Assembly (NCBI GenBank): GCA_022828595.1
Contig: JAKGHH010000002.1
Span: 76,108,383 to 76,172,382 of the forward strand
Reading direction: 5' to 3'
Length of the DNA: 64,000 bases
From: Nelumbo lutea
Taxonomy: Eukaryota > Streptophyta > Magnoliopsida > Proteales > Nelumbonaceae
Part shown: one piece after another, positions 1 to 9,551 of the stretch
How positions within the stretch are numbered: the first letter of the stretch is position 1
Layout: each line of letters opens with the position of its first letter
The notes under the pieces: model-generated
What the model was told of the DNA's origin: nothing
Databases searched by the model: none
The model's input: only the letters and a program-made list of their open reading frames with translations
Made by a program: the position numbers and the translations under genes

Positions 1-118
1 TGAACTTGTGGCCAGTGAGATAGGGGCGCCACTTCTGAACCGCGGACACAATTGCTAATAACTCCTTGTCATAAGTGGACATCGCTAGATTACGAGGACT
101 GAGGGCCTGGCTGAAGAA
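1..118 (-). pseudogene. gypsy A RNase H fragment, distal side of the copia insertion
   Basis: Minus-strand translation contains FSQALSPRNL, then AMSTYDKELLAIVSAVQKW and YLTGHKF, a standard Ty3/gypsy RNase H segment (S-x-Y-D-K-E-L-L-A-I-V). It continues in frame from the fragment ending at 5592. It runs off the left edge of the window. Confidence 0.88.
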
Positions 119-120
119 TG
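116..120. repeat. copia TSD, left copy (GAATG)
   Basis: The 5-bp GAATG just outside the left LTR matches GAATG at 5588-5592 just outside the right LTR. Five bases is the usual Ty1/copia target duplication. Confidence 0.9.
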
Positions 121-311
121 TCTTGACAGTATGTCTTGACAGTATGGCCGCCATCCTTTATTTTAATATATATATAGGGCGGCAAAAATAACAAGGGAAA
201 AGGCCCTTGTGCCCCTGAGTACAATAACAGAAAAAACGAAATAAAAAACACTTTAATTAGCCAAACAGGCCCTAACATCAGCAACTAAATTATTTTAACA
301 TTATTCTAACA
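121..311 (-). repeat. copia 3' LTR
   Basis: In element sense it starts TGTTAGAATAAT and ends CTGTCAAGA, the same end as the other LTR next to the PBS. It begins with a duplicated 13-bp stretch (TCTTGACAGTATG twice on the plus strand). It has a 17-bp stretch near 252-268 that the 5' LTR lacks, and it lacks the GA-rich block that the 5' LTR carries near 5335-5435. Confidence 0.88.
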
Positions 312-320
312 CTCCCCCTC
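312..320 (-). other. copia polypurine tract
   Basis: Element-sense GAGGGGGAG directly abuts the 3' LTR. This is the expected primer for plus-strand DNA synthesis. Confidence 0.85.
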
Positions 321-2457
321 AAGTTGGAGCATAGATGTCAATCATGCCCAACTTGTCACACAAATCTTTGTGCCATACATGATGAAGACCTTTGGTGAAG
401 ATATCTGCAAGTTGTTCTTCTGAGCTGACATATGGTGTACACACTTCTCCACTTTCAAGTTTCTCCCTAATAAAATGCTTGTCCACTTCAATGTGTTTCG
501 TCCTATCATGCAGAACTGGATTAGTAGCAATATTAATGGCAGCTTTATTGTCACAGTAGAGTGACATAGGATTGCTTACTGCGAAACCCAGTTCACCTAA
601 CAGATTTCTTATCCACATGATTTCCGCAACCCCATGAGCCATCGCTCTATACTCTGCTTCAACACTGGATCTAGCCACCACACTTTGCTTTTTGCTTCTC
701 CATGTGACAAGGTTTCCTCCTACAAAGGCACAATACCCACTGATAGACTTTTAGTCATTGACTGTTCCTACCCAATCTACATCAGTATATACTTCCACTT
801 TTAAGTGACTGTGTTTCTGGAACAACAAACCAGCTCTAGGAAACTTCTTGAGATATCTAAAGATCCTCTCTACAGCCTCAAAGTGAGTTGTCCTAAGGTT
901 GTGCATGAATTGACTAAAGACACCCACTACATAGGCAATATCAGGCCTGGCCATAGACAAATACAAAAGTCTCCCCACGAGTCTCTGGAACATCTTTACA
1001 TCTTTCAAAAACTCTCCCTGAGTGTCTCCCAAATGGTGATTAGGTTCAATAGGTGAATCAAATGGTTTTACCCCCAACTTGCCTGTATCTTCTAGTAGAT
1101 CTAGTACATACTTCCGTTGGGAAATAAAGATGCCCTTGTGAGAGCAGGCAATTTCAATTCCAAGGAAGTATCGTAAGGGGCCTAGATCCTTCACTTCAAA
1201 TTTAGTGGCTAAGAATTTTTTCAATCTCCGGATTTCAGCCTCCCAATCTCCTGTGATCACTATGTCATCCACATACACAATAAGAGTTGCAATTTTACCT
1301 TCACCTCTTTTCACAAATAGAGTATGATCTGATTGGCATTGTTTGAACCCCATCTGTTGAACTGCTAAATGAAACTTACTGAACCAAGGCCAAGGTGATT
1401 GTTTCAACCCATATAGAGATTTTTTTAACCTGCACACCTTTTGTTCACTGGCTTTGGCACAGAACCCTGGGGGTTGGGTCATGAATACTTCCTTTTCCAA
1501 GTCACCATTCAAGAAAGCATTTTTTATGTCCAATTGATGAAAATCCCAGTCAAGATTTGCTGCCAAGGAAAGAAGAATCATGATAGAGTTCATCTTGGCT
1601 ACTGGAGCAAAAGTCTCTGCATAGTCCACTCCATATACTTGTGTAAAGCCTCTTGCTACCAATCTAGCCTTGTACCTTTCAATAGTTCCATCAACCTTGT
1701 GTTTCACTGTAAACACCCACTTGCACCCCACTGGTTCCTTCCCTTCAGGAAGGTCTACCAACTCCCAAATGCCATTTTTGTGTAAAGCATCAATTTCTTC
1801 TTGCATTGCATCTGTCCATTCAGGTTTAGACAAAGCTTCTGCCACAGTCTTAGGAACGGGGATATTGTCCACAGAAGAGAGAAAGGCACGGTATGAAGGC
1901 GAAACATGCTCATAGAACACAAAATTAGAGATAGGATGATTAGTAGTACAAGACCTAACACCCTTCATCTTAGCAATAGGAATATTAAGATCATTGGTGA
2001 CAAGTGAATCAACATTTAAAGGAACAGATTTATCAATGGGAGCAAGTGTACCTAGCTGATGAGACGGATCTGCCTCGAGTGAATCTGATGATGTTGGTTG
2101 CATAGTGTCAGGCTCCACGGCTCTTGAACTCTGCTGGCTCTTATGGCGAGGAGGATCAGGTAAAGGAGGTAGTTGAATTTGAGTCGTCGCCTGTTTCTTC
2201 TCAACCCTACTCTCCCCCTGAGGAGAAACCGAGAAAAAATGTTGATTCTCAAAGAATGAGACATCAATGGAAACATAGTACTTGCGAGCAATAAGATCAT
2301 AGCAGTGATACCCCTTTTGAGATAAAGGGTAACCAAGAAAAACACAAGGAATAGCCCGATGATCAAGCTTACCACGAGTAGGGGACAAGTTATGGACAAA
2401 ACAATGACACCCAAAAACACACATCGGAATGGTGGACAGCAGGGCTGTAGGGAACAA
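319..2457 (-). pseudogene. copia reverse transcriptase and RNase H
   Basis: This is the C-terminal half of a copia polyprotein: reverse transcriptase, then RNase H. Visible RT motifs are W-x-x-A-M-x-E-E-x-x-A-L near the start, Q-L-D-I-K-N-A-F-L-N-G, S-L-Y-G-L-K-Q and the catalytic VYVDDIVITG. RNase H shows ARSSVEAEYRAM, SLYCDNKAA and DRTKHIEVDKHFIRE. One in-frame TAA (751-753) separates RT from RNase H; beyond it the frame continues unchanged (SISGYCAFVGGN, then the 319-681 segment). Apart from that stop the frame is long and clean. A working product would need read-through. Confidence 0.92.
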
Positions 2458-3362
2458 GGCTGATGTGGGGCCTTATTCTCTAGTAGCCGAGAGGGCATGC
2501 GATTGATGATATATGTCACACACAAGACTGCATCCATCCAAAACTGTTTTGGCACATTCATACGAATCAACAAGCCACGAGAGACTTTGACAGGTGACAG
2601 TTCTTCCGTTCAGCCACACCATTTTGTTGGGGTGTCCTGGCACAAGAACTTTGCTGAAGTGACCCACTCAAAGCAAACAACTTAGTGAGATCACTATGGA
2701 AATATTCCTTCGCATTGTCCGACTAGAAGATATGGATTTCCGTTTGGGACCGAGTGAACACCATGCATTGAAAATCTTTCACAATTTGTGGCACTTTATC
2801 TTGAGATTGCATAGGGTAAACCCAAGTGTATCTAGAATAATCATCAATCAAGGTAATGAATTACTTATAGCCAGCCGCAGTAGGTAGAGTAACAGGGCCC
2901 CAAACATCAAAATAGACAATATGAAATGGAAATTCAGATATTTTATTTCGTAAAGGTAAAGAACTTCTACAATGCTTACTCAACTGACAAGTTTGACATT
3001 GTAACTAACTCACTGACAAGGACTCAAACAACTTTGGAAACATAACTTTTAACGACTCAAAAGAAAGATGACCTAAACGACTATGCTATAGATAGGCTTG
3101 ACTCTCACTTGACGAACTCATGGACTCTGTCGCCACAAGACCAGCATTATTCTCCAACAGGTAGAGACCACCCACCATGCTTCCTCTACCAATCGTCTTC
3201 CCCGAGGTCAAATCCTGAAACATACATGAAGACGGAAAAAAAAAAAAGTGACTGAGCAGTTCAAGGAGTGAGTCAAACTACTAATAGACAGCAAATTAAT
3301 GTAATTTCGGAACATGTAGTACATTAGGAAGAGTAAGGCCAAGTGGGAGAGGTAATGGTGCC
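2458..3362 (-). pseudogene. copia integrase, frameshifted
   Basis: Pieces of a copia integrase can be read across frames on the minus strand. They include a first-Asp region (ITLIDDYSRYTWVYPM, about 2810-2860), the second Asp in SDNAKEYF (about 2715-2745), the Glu in QQNGVAERKN (about 2610-2640), and the downstream FWMDAVLCVTYIINRMPSR segment near 2500. The catalytic residues are present but several stops and frameshifts interrupt them. It sits between protease and RT, as expected for Ty1/copia. Confidence 0.8.
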
Positions 3363-3614
3363 TCAGCCAGCTATGGTAGAAAAAGAACCATCAGCCAGTC
3401 TTACCTTATCTCTCCCAGAGAGAATGTTATATGTCTGAAACAAATTTGACTTACCGGTCATGTGATTTGATGCTCCAGAATCAATAATCCAAGGAGAATC
3501 AGTAGTATGAGATGACACATGGAAAGTTGTGGCATTACCTGATGTAGACGCAAACGAGGTAGAGGGAGTAGGACCAGAATCCATCTGGCGGAGAGTCCTA
3601 TCATACAATTCCAA
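3363..3614 (-). pseudogene. copia aspartic protease segment
   Basis: The 83-residue open segment contains SPWIIDSGASNHMTG, the copia protease active site (D-S-G-A-S-x-H-M). It matures the polyprotein in an active element. The Asp is intact, but the segment is cut off by a stop before the domain ends, and flanking frames are disrupted. Confidence 0.88.
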
Positions 3615-3832
3615 ATGTTCACGGAAGGAGTTGATAATATCTTCCTTAGGGTCAGAACTGGGATGCCTCTCCTAAGTTACCAAAGGACTAGTCTCTGTCG
3701 ATGCCATATTAGCTGAATTATACCTTTTTTTATTCTGCTGGCCTGAATTCTTGCCCTAATCAGGTGCTGACTTAGCAAATCCTGTGCCCATTTAGGTTTT
3801 CCATGGAGATCCCAACATGTATCTTTCGTGTG

Positions 3833-4644
3833 TCATGTCTTCTGGCAGTGAGTGCACCAAAGCTTGCTCTTATCATCTGATTTTTTCTGAGTGTCACCCT
3901 TTTTAAAACCACCTCCAACATTTGTATCTGAATTTCCCCGGACAGCTAGGGCAACTGACTCCCCTTCTACACCATTCTTCACATTTCTGCTTTCTTCTGA
4001 CTGCACCAAGGCATACACCTCCTGAACTAATGGCAAGTCATTACTACCCAAGATCTGCACCCTGATGGTCTCATACGAAGGATTCAGCCCTAGGAAAAAA
4101 CACTTGTTGCTGAGATACAAGTGACTTATAGGCCTTTGCATCTTCATCACACTTCCAATTCACATTCTGATAGTGATCAAGTTCTTTCCATATTGATGTC
4201 AAATCAGAATAGTACATCGAGAGACTCATCTCCCCCTACTTGCAAGTAGAGGATTCAGCTTGCAGTTGATATTATCTTGGCATAGTGTCTCTGCTCTAAA
4301 TAGGTGGACTTCGCTTGTTCCCATATCTCACAAGCAGTTTCAGCCCACATAAAAGTTTTCCTTACTTGTGGCAGCATTGAAACCAAGAGCCGAGACATCA
4401 CCATACTATTCTCTTGGTTCCAGCTATCATGCTCAGCACTTCCATACTTCGGTTCCTTCACTCTCCCATTGATGTATCCTATTTTCCCCCTAGCAGTGAT
4501 GTAGAGTTTTATTCCCCTAGACCACTCAAGGTAATTCAAACCATCAAAGGGAATAATAGCCATGGGAAAGCTCATATCTATTCCCCCACTCACTCCATTG
4601 TGGCTCCCTGAAATCTCTGAAGTAGCAGAATTCTCAGTCGACAT
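3833..4644 (-). pseudogene. copia gag (nucleocapsid)
   Basis: The probable start is the ATG at 4644 (MSTENSATSE), preferred over an upstream ATG at 4668 because copia gags often begin with such a polar leader. The N-terminal part reads FDGLNYLEWSRGIKLYI and W-x-x-E-N-S-M-V-M-S-R-L, typical of the UBN2/gag family. The middle has lost frame near 4150-4255. The C-terminal part (3833-4150) ends in a zinc knuckle start, WCTHC, with the matching His and final Cys (HTKDTC) just past a stop. It cannot make a full Gag. Confidence 0.85.
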
Positions 4645-4807
4645 GGTCAAACAGATAATCAGTCCCAAACACCGGACTTAGGACCCCTCCTTACTCCACA
4701 AAACAATGCTCCATTTAGTCCACACCCACACACTTGGGTTTAACAACCAGATTGAGCACAAACAGTACCAAATTCCGAACAAAACAGAGGTAGTATTCGA
4801 CAGATTT

Positions 4808-5003
4808 CAGACCTGTATAGTTTTAACAATCCCAACCTACCAGAATTCCATAATGTCTAACATCCACTAATCAGCAGGAGAGATCCTTCTTACTTATAAT
4901 CAAATCAGACCTGTATAGTTTTAACAGTCCCAACCTACCAGAATTCCAGAATGTCTAACATCCACTAATCAACAGGAGAGATCCTTCTTACTTATAATCA
5001 AAT
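4808..5003 (-). repeat. 98-bp tandem duplication in the copia leader
   Basis: Two adjacent nearly identical 98-bp copies (4808-4905 and 4906-5003) each begin CAGACCTGTATAG on the plus strand. They differ at only a few positions. They lie between the PBS and gag. Confidence 0.9.
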
Positions 5004-5306
5004 CAAACCATTGAGAAGACAGGTCATCCTTGACCTACAGTTGTCTTAATACATGAACAGGATCACACGATCCAAAAAAACAGGGGGTATACAGATTCAA
5101 CAGCATTCAGCCGCCCAGACTCATAGGGTTTTCACTCGGCACATGACCAAGGGGGGTAAAGAAGAGAAAACAGGGAGAACTGTACCAGTTGTAGAGCTGT
5201 TTTTTCAGTCCAGAATCAGATTTCTGTTCCACCCAGGTTCAGCTAGTCTGTTCAATCTGTTTTTTAAGTAGGGTTGTTCGATCTGCTCTCTTTAATCAGT
5301 ATTCCC

Positions 5307-5318
5307 GCTCTGATACCA
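5307..5318 (-). other. copia primer binding site (initiator-Met tRNA type)
   Basis: Element-sense TGGTATCAGAGC directly follows the LTR end. This is the classical plant copia PBS, complementary to the 3' end of initiator-Met tRNA. Confidence 0.9.
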
Positions 5319-5587
5319 TCTTGACAGTATGGCCGGCCAGAAATAAGAGGAAGAGAAGAGAAGAGGAGAAGAAGAGAAGAGAAGAGAGGAGAAAAGAAAG
5401 AAGGGTTTTGCAATGTAACAGTCCTGGCGGCACCAGCCTTTATTTTAATATATATAGGGCGGCAGAAATAACAAGGGAAAAGACCCTTGTGCCCCTGAGT
5501 ACAATAACAGACATAACAGAAAGAAAAAACGAAATAAAAAACAGGCCCTAACATCAGCAACTAAATTATTTTAACATTATTCTAACA
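5319..5587 (-). repeat. copia 5' LTR
   Basis: The 269-bp LTR begins TGTTAGAATAAT and ends CTGTCAAGA at the PBS. It carries a pure GA-rich block (about 5341-5405 on the plus strand) missing from the other LTR. Confidence 0.9.
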
Positions 5588-5592
5588 GAATG
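5588..5592. repeat. copia TSD, right copy (GAATG)
   Basis: Identical to 116-120. Removing one copy joins the gypsy RNase H reading frame exactly. Confidence 0.9.
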
Positions 5593-6674
5593 CAACGGGA
5601 CTTCCCGTCTGGGATAACACTGCTGCTATTCCGACTCCACTGGCATCGCAGCCCAAGATGAATGGTTGAGAGAAATTGGGCAAGGCTAACACTGGGGCAG
5701 TAGTGACTACTCTTTTCAGGGCCTGGAAAGCCCCATCTACTTCTTCCGTCCATCCCCATGCTCCCTTTTTAAGCAAGTCTGTCAAAGGTTTGGCGATCTT
5801 CCCGTAATTTTGAATAAATTTACGGTAGTACCCCATCAAACCTAAGAACCCTCTAAGCTCCGATATGTTCTGAGGTTGTGGCCACGCTTGCATGCACTCC
5901 ACCTTCTCGGGATCTACCTCTACCCCCATATCAGAAATTATATGTCCCAAATAACTGAATCTCCTTACCCCAAAAAGACATTTGTTGGGTTTCGCATATA
6001 ACTTGTGGCACCGGAGCATTCCCAATACCTCTCTAAGATGCTCCCAATGCTCCATTTATGTCTTACTATAAACAAGGATGTCATCCAAGAAAACTAACAC
6101 CGATTTCGTTAGAAGATCCTGAAACACTTCGTTCATTAACGCTTGAAATGTGGAGGGAGCGTTGGTTAGCCCAAAAGACATGACCAGATATTCGTAATGA
6201 CCTTCATGGGTGCGGAAAGCTGTCTTGGCAATATCTTCTTCTCGTATGCAGATCTAGTGATATCCTGACCGGAGATCCAGCTTTGAAAAGACCCAAGAGC
6301 CATGAAGCTTGTCCAACAGCTCGTCTATAATGGGCATCGGGTATTTGTCTTTCACGACCACCTGGTTTAACCTCCGATAATCTACACATTCTCCAACCCC
6401 CGTCCTTTTTCACCAACACCGGGGAGGCATACGGGCTATTACTTGGATGTATGGCACCACGCTCCAATAATTCTAGGACCAGCTTTTCTATTTCTCCTTT
6501 TTGATAATAGGGATACCTATATGGCCTCTGCCATACCGGCCCAGCTCCTTCTGCGAGTGGTATGGCATGATCACATTGTCTCCGCGGGGGAAGACCTGGC
6601 GGATCTAAGAAGACATCGGAGTACTCCTGTAGTAACTGTATGAACACCTGGTCAAACTGTGGATTATCCTCCAT
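5593..6674 (-). pseudogene. gypsy A reverse transcriptase to RNase H start
   Basis: Minus-strand Ty3/gypsy RT. The first segment (6674 down to about 6390) includes [41 protein letters not shown], then a frameshift inside the VDYRRLN motif. The palm continues in another frame ([31 protein letters not shown]). The catalytic FLDD lies in [13 protein letters not shown] near 6070-6100, followed by a stop. The thumb and RNase H start run 6055-5593 (LGHIISDMGVEVDPEK, LRGFLGLMGYYRKFI, F-I-L-G-C-D-A-S-G-V-G). Two frame changes and stops inactivate it. Confidence 0.92.
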
Positions 6675-6699
6675 ATCAACCTCCTTGAGTATCTAGAGC

Positions 6700-7125
6700 A
6701 AGAATATGTGGCTGGCCTTAGAAATTTGTCATCGCGCCTTCTCTCCATTTATCATCATGGTATCCTTTCTTAACCCCTACAGCCGGTGGAGTCCCTGCTC
6801 GTCTTGGAAACTGAGGGTCATGGAGGATAAGTTCCAGGTGACGTCCCCAGTGTCCGCAACCACTGCGTGCCCAAAACCGCATCATACCCGGGTACAGTCA
6901 AGAGATAAAAATCTGCCTTCATAGTTGTTCCTTGAGTTCATATCTAAACTCCATCACAACGGCCAGTACCATGTAACTTCTTGCCATTAGCCACGGTCAC
7001 CGCAAAAACTGAGTTTGCCGATAGACTACCTGAGCTCACTCTGCCAACTTGGGATCATGGAAGTTGTGGGTAGACCCACTGTCAATAAGTAAGACCACAG
7101 GATGGGTTTCTAGAGTACCTTGAAT
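6700..7125 (-). pseudogene. gypsy A aspartic protease remnant
   Basis: No long frame remains, but VVLLIDSGSTHNFHD near 7045-7095 on the minus strand is the conserved gypsy protease active site (D-S-G-S-T-H-N-F). The rest is broken by stops. It lies between the zinc knuckle and RT, as expected. Confidence 0.78.
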
Positions 7126-8209
7126 TCACATAGTTTGGGGCGTCTCTAATCCCTTCATAGCATGCAAAGAAATCTCAGCCTCCGGCTCTAGTTCAATTTT
7201 TGGTTCTTCCTGTTCCTCCTCTATTTCTATCACAATCCAAAACAGTTTTTGCTTCTTGCAACGATGACAAGGAACAAAACGCTCATCGCAATTAAAACAG
7301 ACACCCTTGTCTCTTAGTTCCTTGGCTTCTTCCGGCGTCAGCCGTTTTATCTCTGGTGGATTCATCCTCCCAATGGGGTACTTGGCAGTTTCAGTGGAGG
7401 ATTATTTGGAGCAAGAGGGGGTCTGCTACGGAGTAGTTCAACCCGAACCGCTTTCTTTCGAGCATTCCATTCTTCTTCTTCAAGTAAGGCGAGGCGGAAG
7501 GCTCTAGCCAAGGTCCGAGGCTCCAACTTTTCTACTCCAGCTCGGATCTCTACCTTCAAACTGGAGACGAAGCATCCAATGAGATATTCTTCTGATAAGC
7601 CTTTCATTCTGCTCGATAACCTTTGAAAATCCTCCATATACTCATGTACAGTTGTCGTTTGTTGTAACTTGGACAACCTACCTGCATAGTTACGTCCTTG
7701 TGGTCCAATGAATCGAGTTTCCATTGCCGCTGTTAACTGAGACCATGTGGGATTAAGTTGATACTCACGAAACCAGCTATACCACTCCACTACTCGCCCT
7801 TCAAAGCCCAAGCTAGCCACTACCACCCAATGTTCCTCTGGTACCTCCTGAATCTCCAAGTATTGTCCAACCAACAACAACCAACCTTCCAGCCCCGTCC
7901 CATTGAATTTGGGAAGGTCCACCTTCCAAAATCTGGTCTGGTGGCCAAACCCATTTCCCGTCTGTGATGTCCCTTCACCGCTGCGCCTAGGTCCTCTGTC
8001 TCCCCCAGGGGCCATGTCTTCGTTAGCCCTCCCATTCAAACCTTCCTATGACTCTATCCAGTGAGTGAGCCGATTCAACCTCTTTGTTATCTCCGCCAGC
8101 TGATGCAGGATGGCCTCTTGAGTTTTCTTAAGAGTCTCCTACGAGTGCTCCAGCCCACCGAGTCTCTCCTCCACACTCAACATCTGAGCTTCCCGAAGGA
8201 TCTCCCACT
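7126..8209 (-). pseudogene. gypsy A gag with zinc knuckle
   Basis: A Ty3/gypsy gag. The main segment (8039-7362) has W-K-V-D-L-P-K-F-N-G-T-G, GWLLLVGQYLEI, and W-x-x-L-x-x-A-M-E-T-R-F, the usual retrotransposon-gag core. Its frame ends at LGG-stop (7362) and a one-base shift leads into MNPPEIKRLTPEEAKELRDK and the zinc knuckle CFNCDERFVPCHRC (about 7270-7310). A long N-terminal coiled region (8209-8040) is in the main frame but carries two stops. All segments belong to one degraded gag gene. Confidence 0.88.
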
Positions 8210-8218
8210 CTGATACCA
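8207..8218 (-). other. gypsy A primer binding site
   Basis: Element-sense TGGTATCAGAGT, three bases inside the LTR. It matches the 3' end of Met tRNA. Confidence 0.82.
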
Positions 8219-8221
8219 GTA

Positions 8222-8520
8222 TGTTATGGACCTCTTCTCGTTGCCGAGAAGAAAGGCTGGGGTTTCCCCGAGCTATGGTGTTTGTCACTGTTCAAAGGGG
8301 AAAATGCTAGCAAGCCAAGTAATCGTAGACTCTGTAATAATTTGGATTCAAGATATCCTTTTTCATTACGTCTCTGCTTATTTATAAAATAAGGTGGTTA
8401 CAACCGACAGACACGCCATCAAGAATCGTAACCGAATAGACAGAGTTCTGATTGAAATCAGATAGGTTGTTCAGGGGTTAACTGCCAGAATATTCTCTTC
8501 CTGCCGGCGAGAACGTGACA
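8222..8520 (-). repeat. gypsy A 5' LTR
   Basis: The 299-bp LTR starts TGTCACGTTCTCG in element sense and ends GGTCCATAACA, so it has TG...CA ends. It lies directly outside the PBS. Its partner LTR is outside the window. Confidence 0.85.
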
Positions 8521-9467
8521 CCCCCCTTCAAAGTGAGCCCCTTTGTTTGCACTCAAAAGTCTTACTAGATGTTTTCACCTAATGCTCTAAACTCTGCAAA
8601 GGTTGCCTCCACCTCCAAAACCCTTTCCTTATCATCCTCAGACTTCTCCCTCCTGAACTCTTCTTTTTACCTCCTAAGGTTGCTCTTATACTTAATTCAC
8701 GCACATGCCTTTACTTGCTATTCTGGAAGGTTCTTAAATGTTATCATTCTAGAAAGTTGAAGCTCTTGAATTGTTTTAAGTGGATAATTGGCCTGAACCA
8801 GCCCAGTCTGACTCAGGTTTTTTCTGGGTCAGCCATGTTAATGTATTTATATAAACCCACCGTCTTACAAATGGTACTTATCTCCCTCCGTCTCTGTTTT
8901 CCTCTTTCTATTTCCTATGCAGAAACGCATTCTCTCCCTTCTCTATCTAATATCCTTCTACTCTTGTTGCCAAAATCCTAATTCAGCATCACGGGTATCC
9001 AGTCTGACCTTCCCCCAGTTATGTTTAAGTCTTGAAACAACTCTGCTAACCTCTATTATCAAAACCCAAAAAGGGCTCTCACCTGTACTACATCACATCC
9101 CGAAAACAAGGGGCCAAAAACTACAATGTTTAAAGGTAAAAAGTACTCTATGCATTAAACTTCATAAATACAAATGGAGGTTTATTTTGTATCTTCACTA
9201 AGGATGTGACCAAACCAGTCCCATGTTTCTATTTAGTAATTGCCAGTTTTTCTCAGTAATTAGAGAATATCTGTCTAAATCGCTAAAGGACCGGACCTAG
9301 GGAAAGAATGATAATCTAATAGAAAATTAAACAAAAGTATAAAAACACTTTGAACATTAGATCAAAACAGCTAATGTGATCCATTTTGAAACAGATATCC
9401 AAAAATAGGAAGCAGAGTTTCTTCATGATGCCAGAAAAGTTGAATTTTCATAGTATCCGAGACAAAC
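8521..9467. other. stretch between gypsy A LTR and SPF27-like exon 3
   Basis: AT-rich sequence with no domain that I recognise in any frame. By position it is part of intron 3 of the minus-strand SPF27/MOS4-like gene. I looked for the next SPF27 exon (usually starting M-Q-K-L-A) and did not see it. Confidence 0.5.
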
Positions 9468-9551
9468 CTGGACAAGAATGCCTCCAACTGTTGGTTGTAA
9501 AGTTTCCACACATCAGCACCGTGCTTTGACATCAGCTCCAAATTTTCAAGT
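9468..9551 (-). CDS. MOS4: SPF27/MOS4-like exon 3
   Basis: The acceptor is ATCTTGCAG|A and the donor is TCCAG|GTTTGT. It is 84 bp and starts and ends in phase 2. It encodes (R)[16 protein letters not shown] to QLEAFLS, the most conserved part of the family. It lies 9.56 kb from exon 2. Confidence 0.87.

Larger units (their letters stand above)
121..5587 (-). mobile_element. Ty1/copia retrotransposon nested in gypsy A
   Basis: This is a complete-length but inactivated Ty1/copia element on the minus strand. Its order in element sense is 5' LTR (5319-5587), PBS matching initiator-Met tRNA (5307-5318), leader, gag, protease, integrase, reverse transcriptase, RNase H, polypurine tract (312-320) and 3' LTR (121-311). 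Integrase lies before RT, which defines copia. It is flanked by GAATG on both sides. The two LTRs differ in length (269 and 191 bp) because of indels, so the insertion is not very recent. Confidence 0.93.
1..8520 (-). mobile_element. Ty3/gypsy element A, 5' part, split by a copia insertion
   Basis: The minus strand reads, from right to left, LTR (8222-8520), tRNA-Met-type primer site (8207-8218), gag, protease remnant, reverse transcriptase and the start of RNase H. The rest (RNase H end, integrase, 3' LTR) lies left of the window. The reading frame broken at 5592 (residues GSPVAF) resumes at 118 (FSQALSPRNL), so removing the copia element and one copy of GAATG restores a continuous gypsy RT/RNase H. 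All domains have stops or frameshifts, so this copy is dead. It lies in the region expected to be intron 3 of the SPF27/MOS4-like gene. Confidence 0.9.
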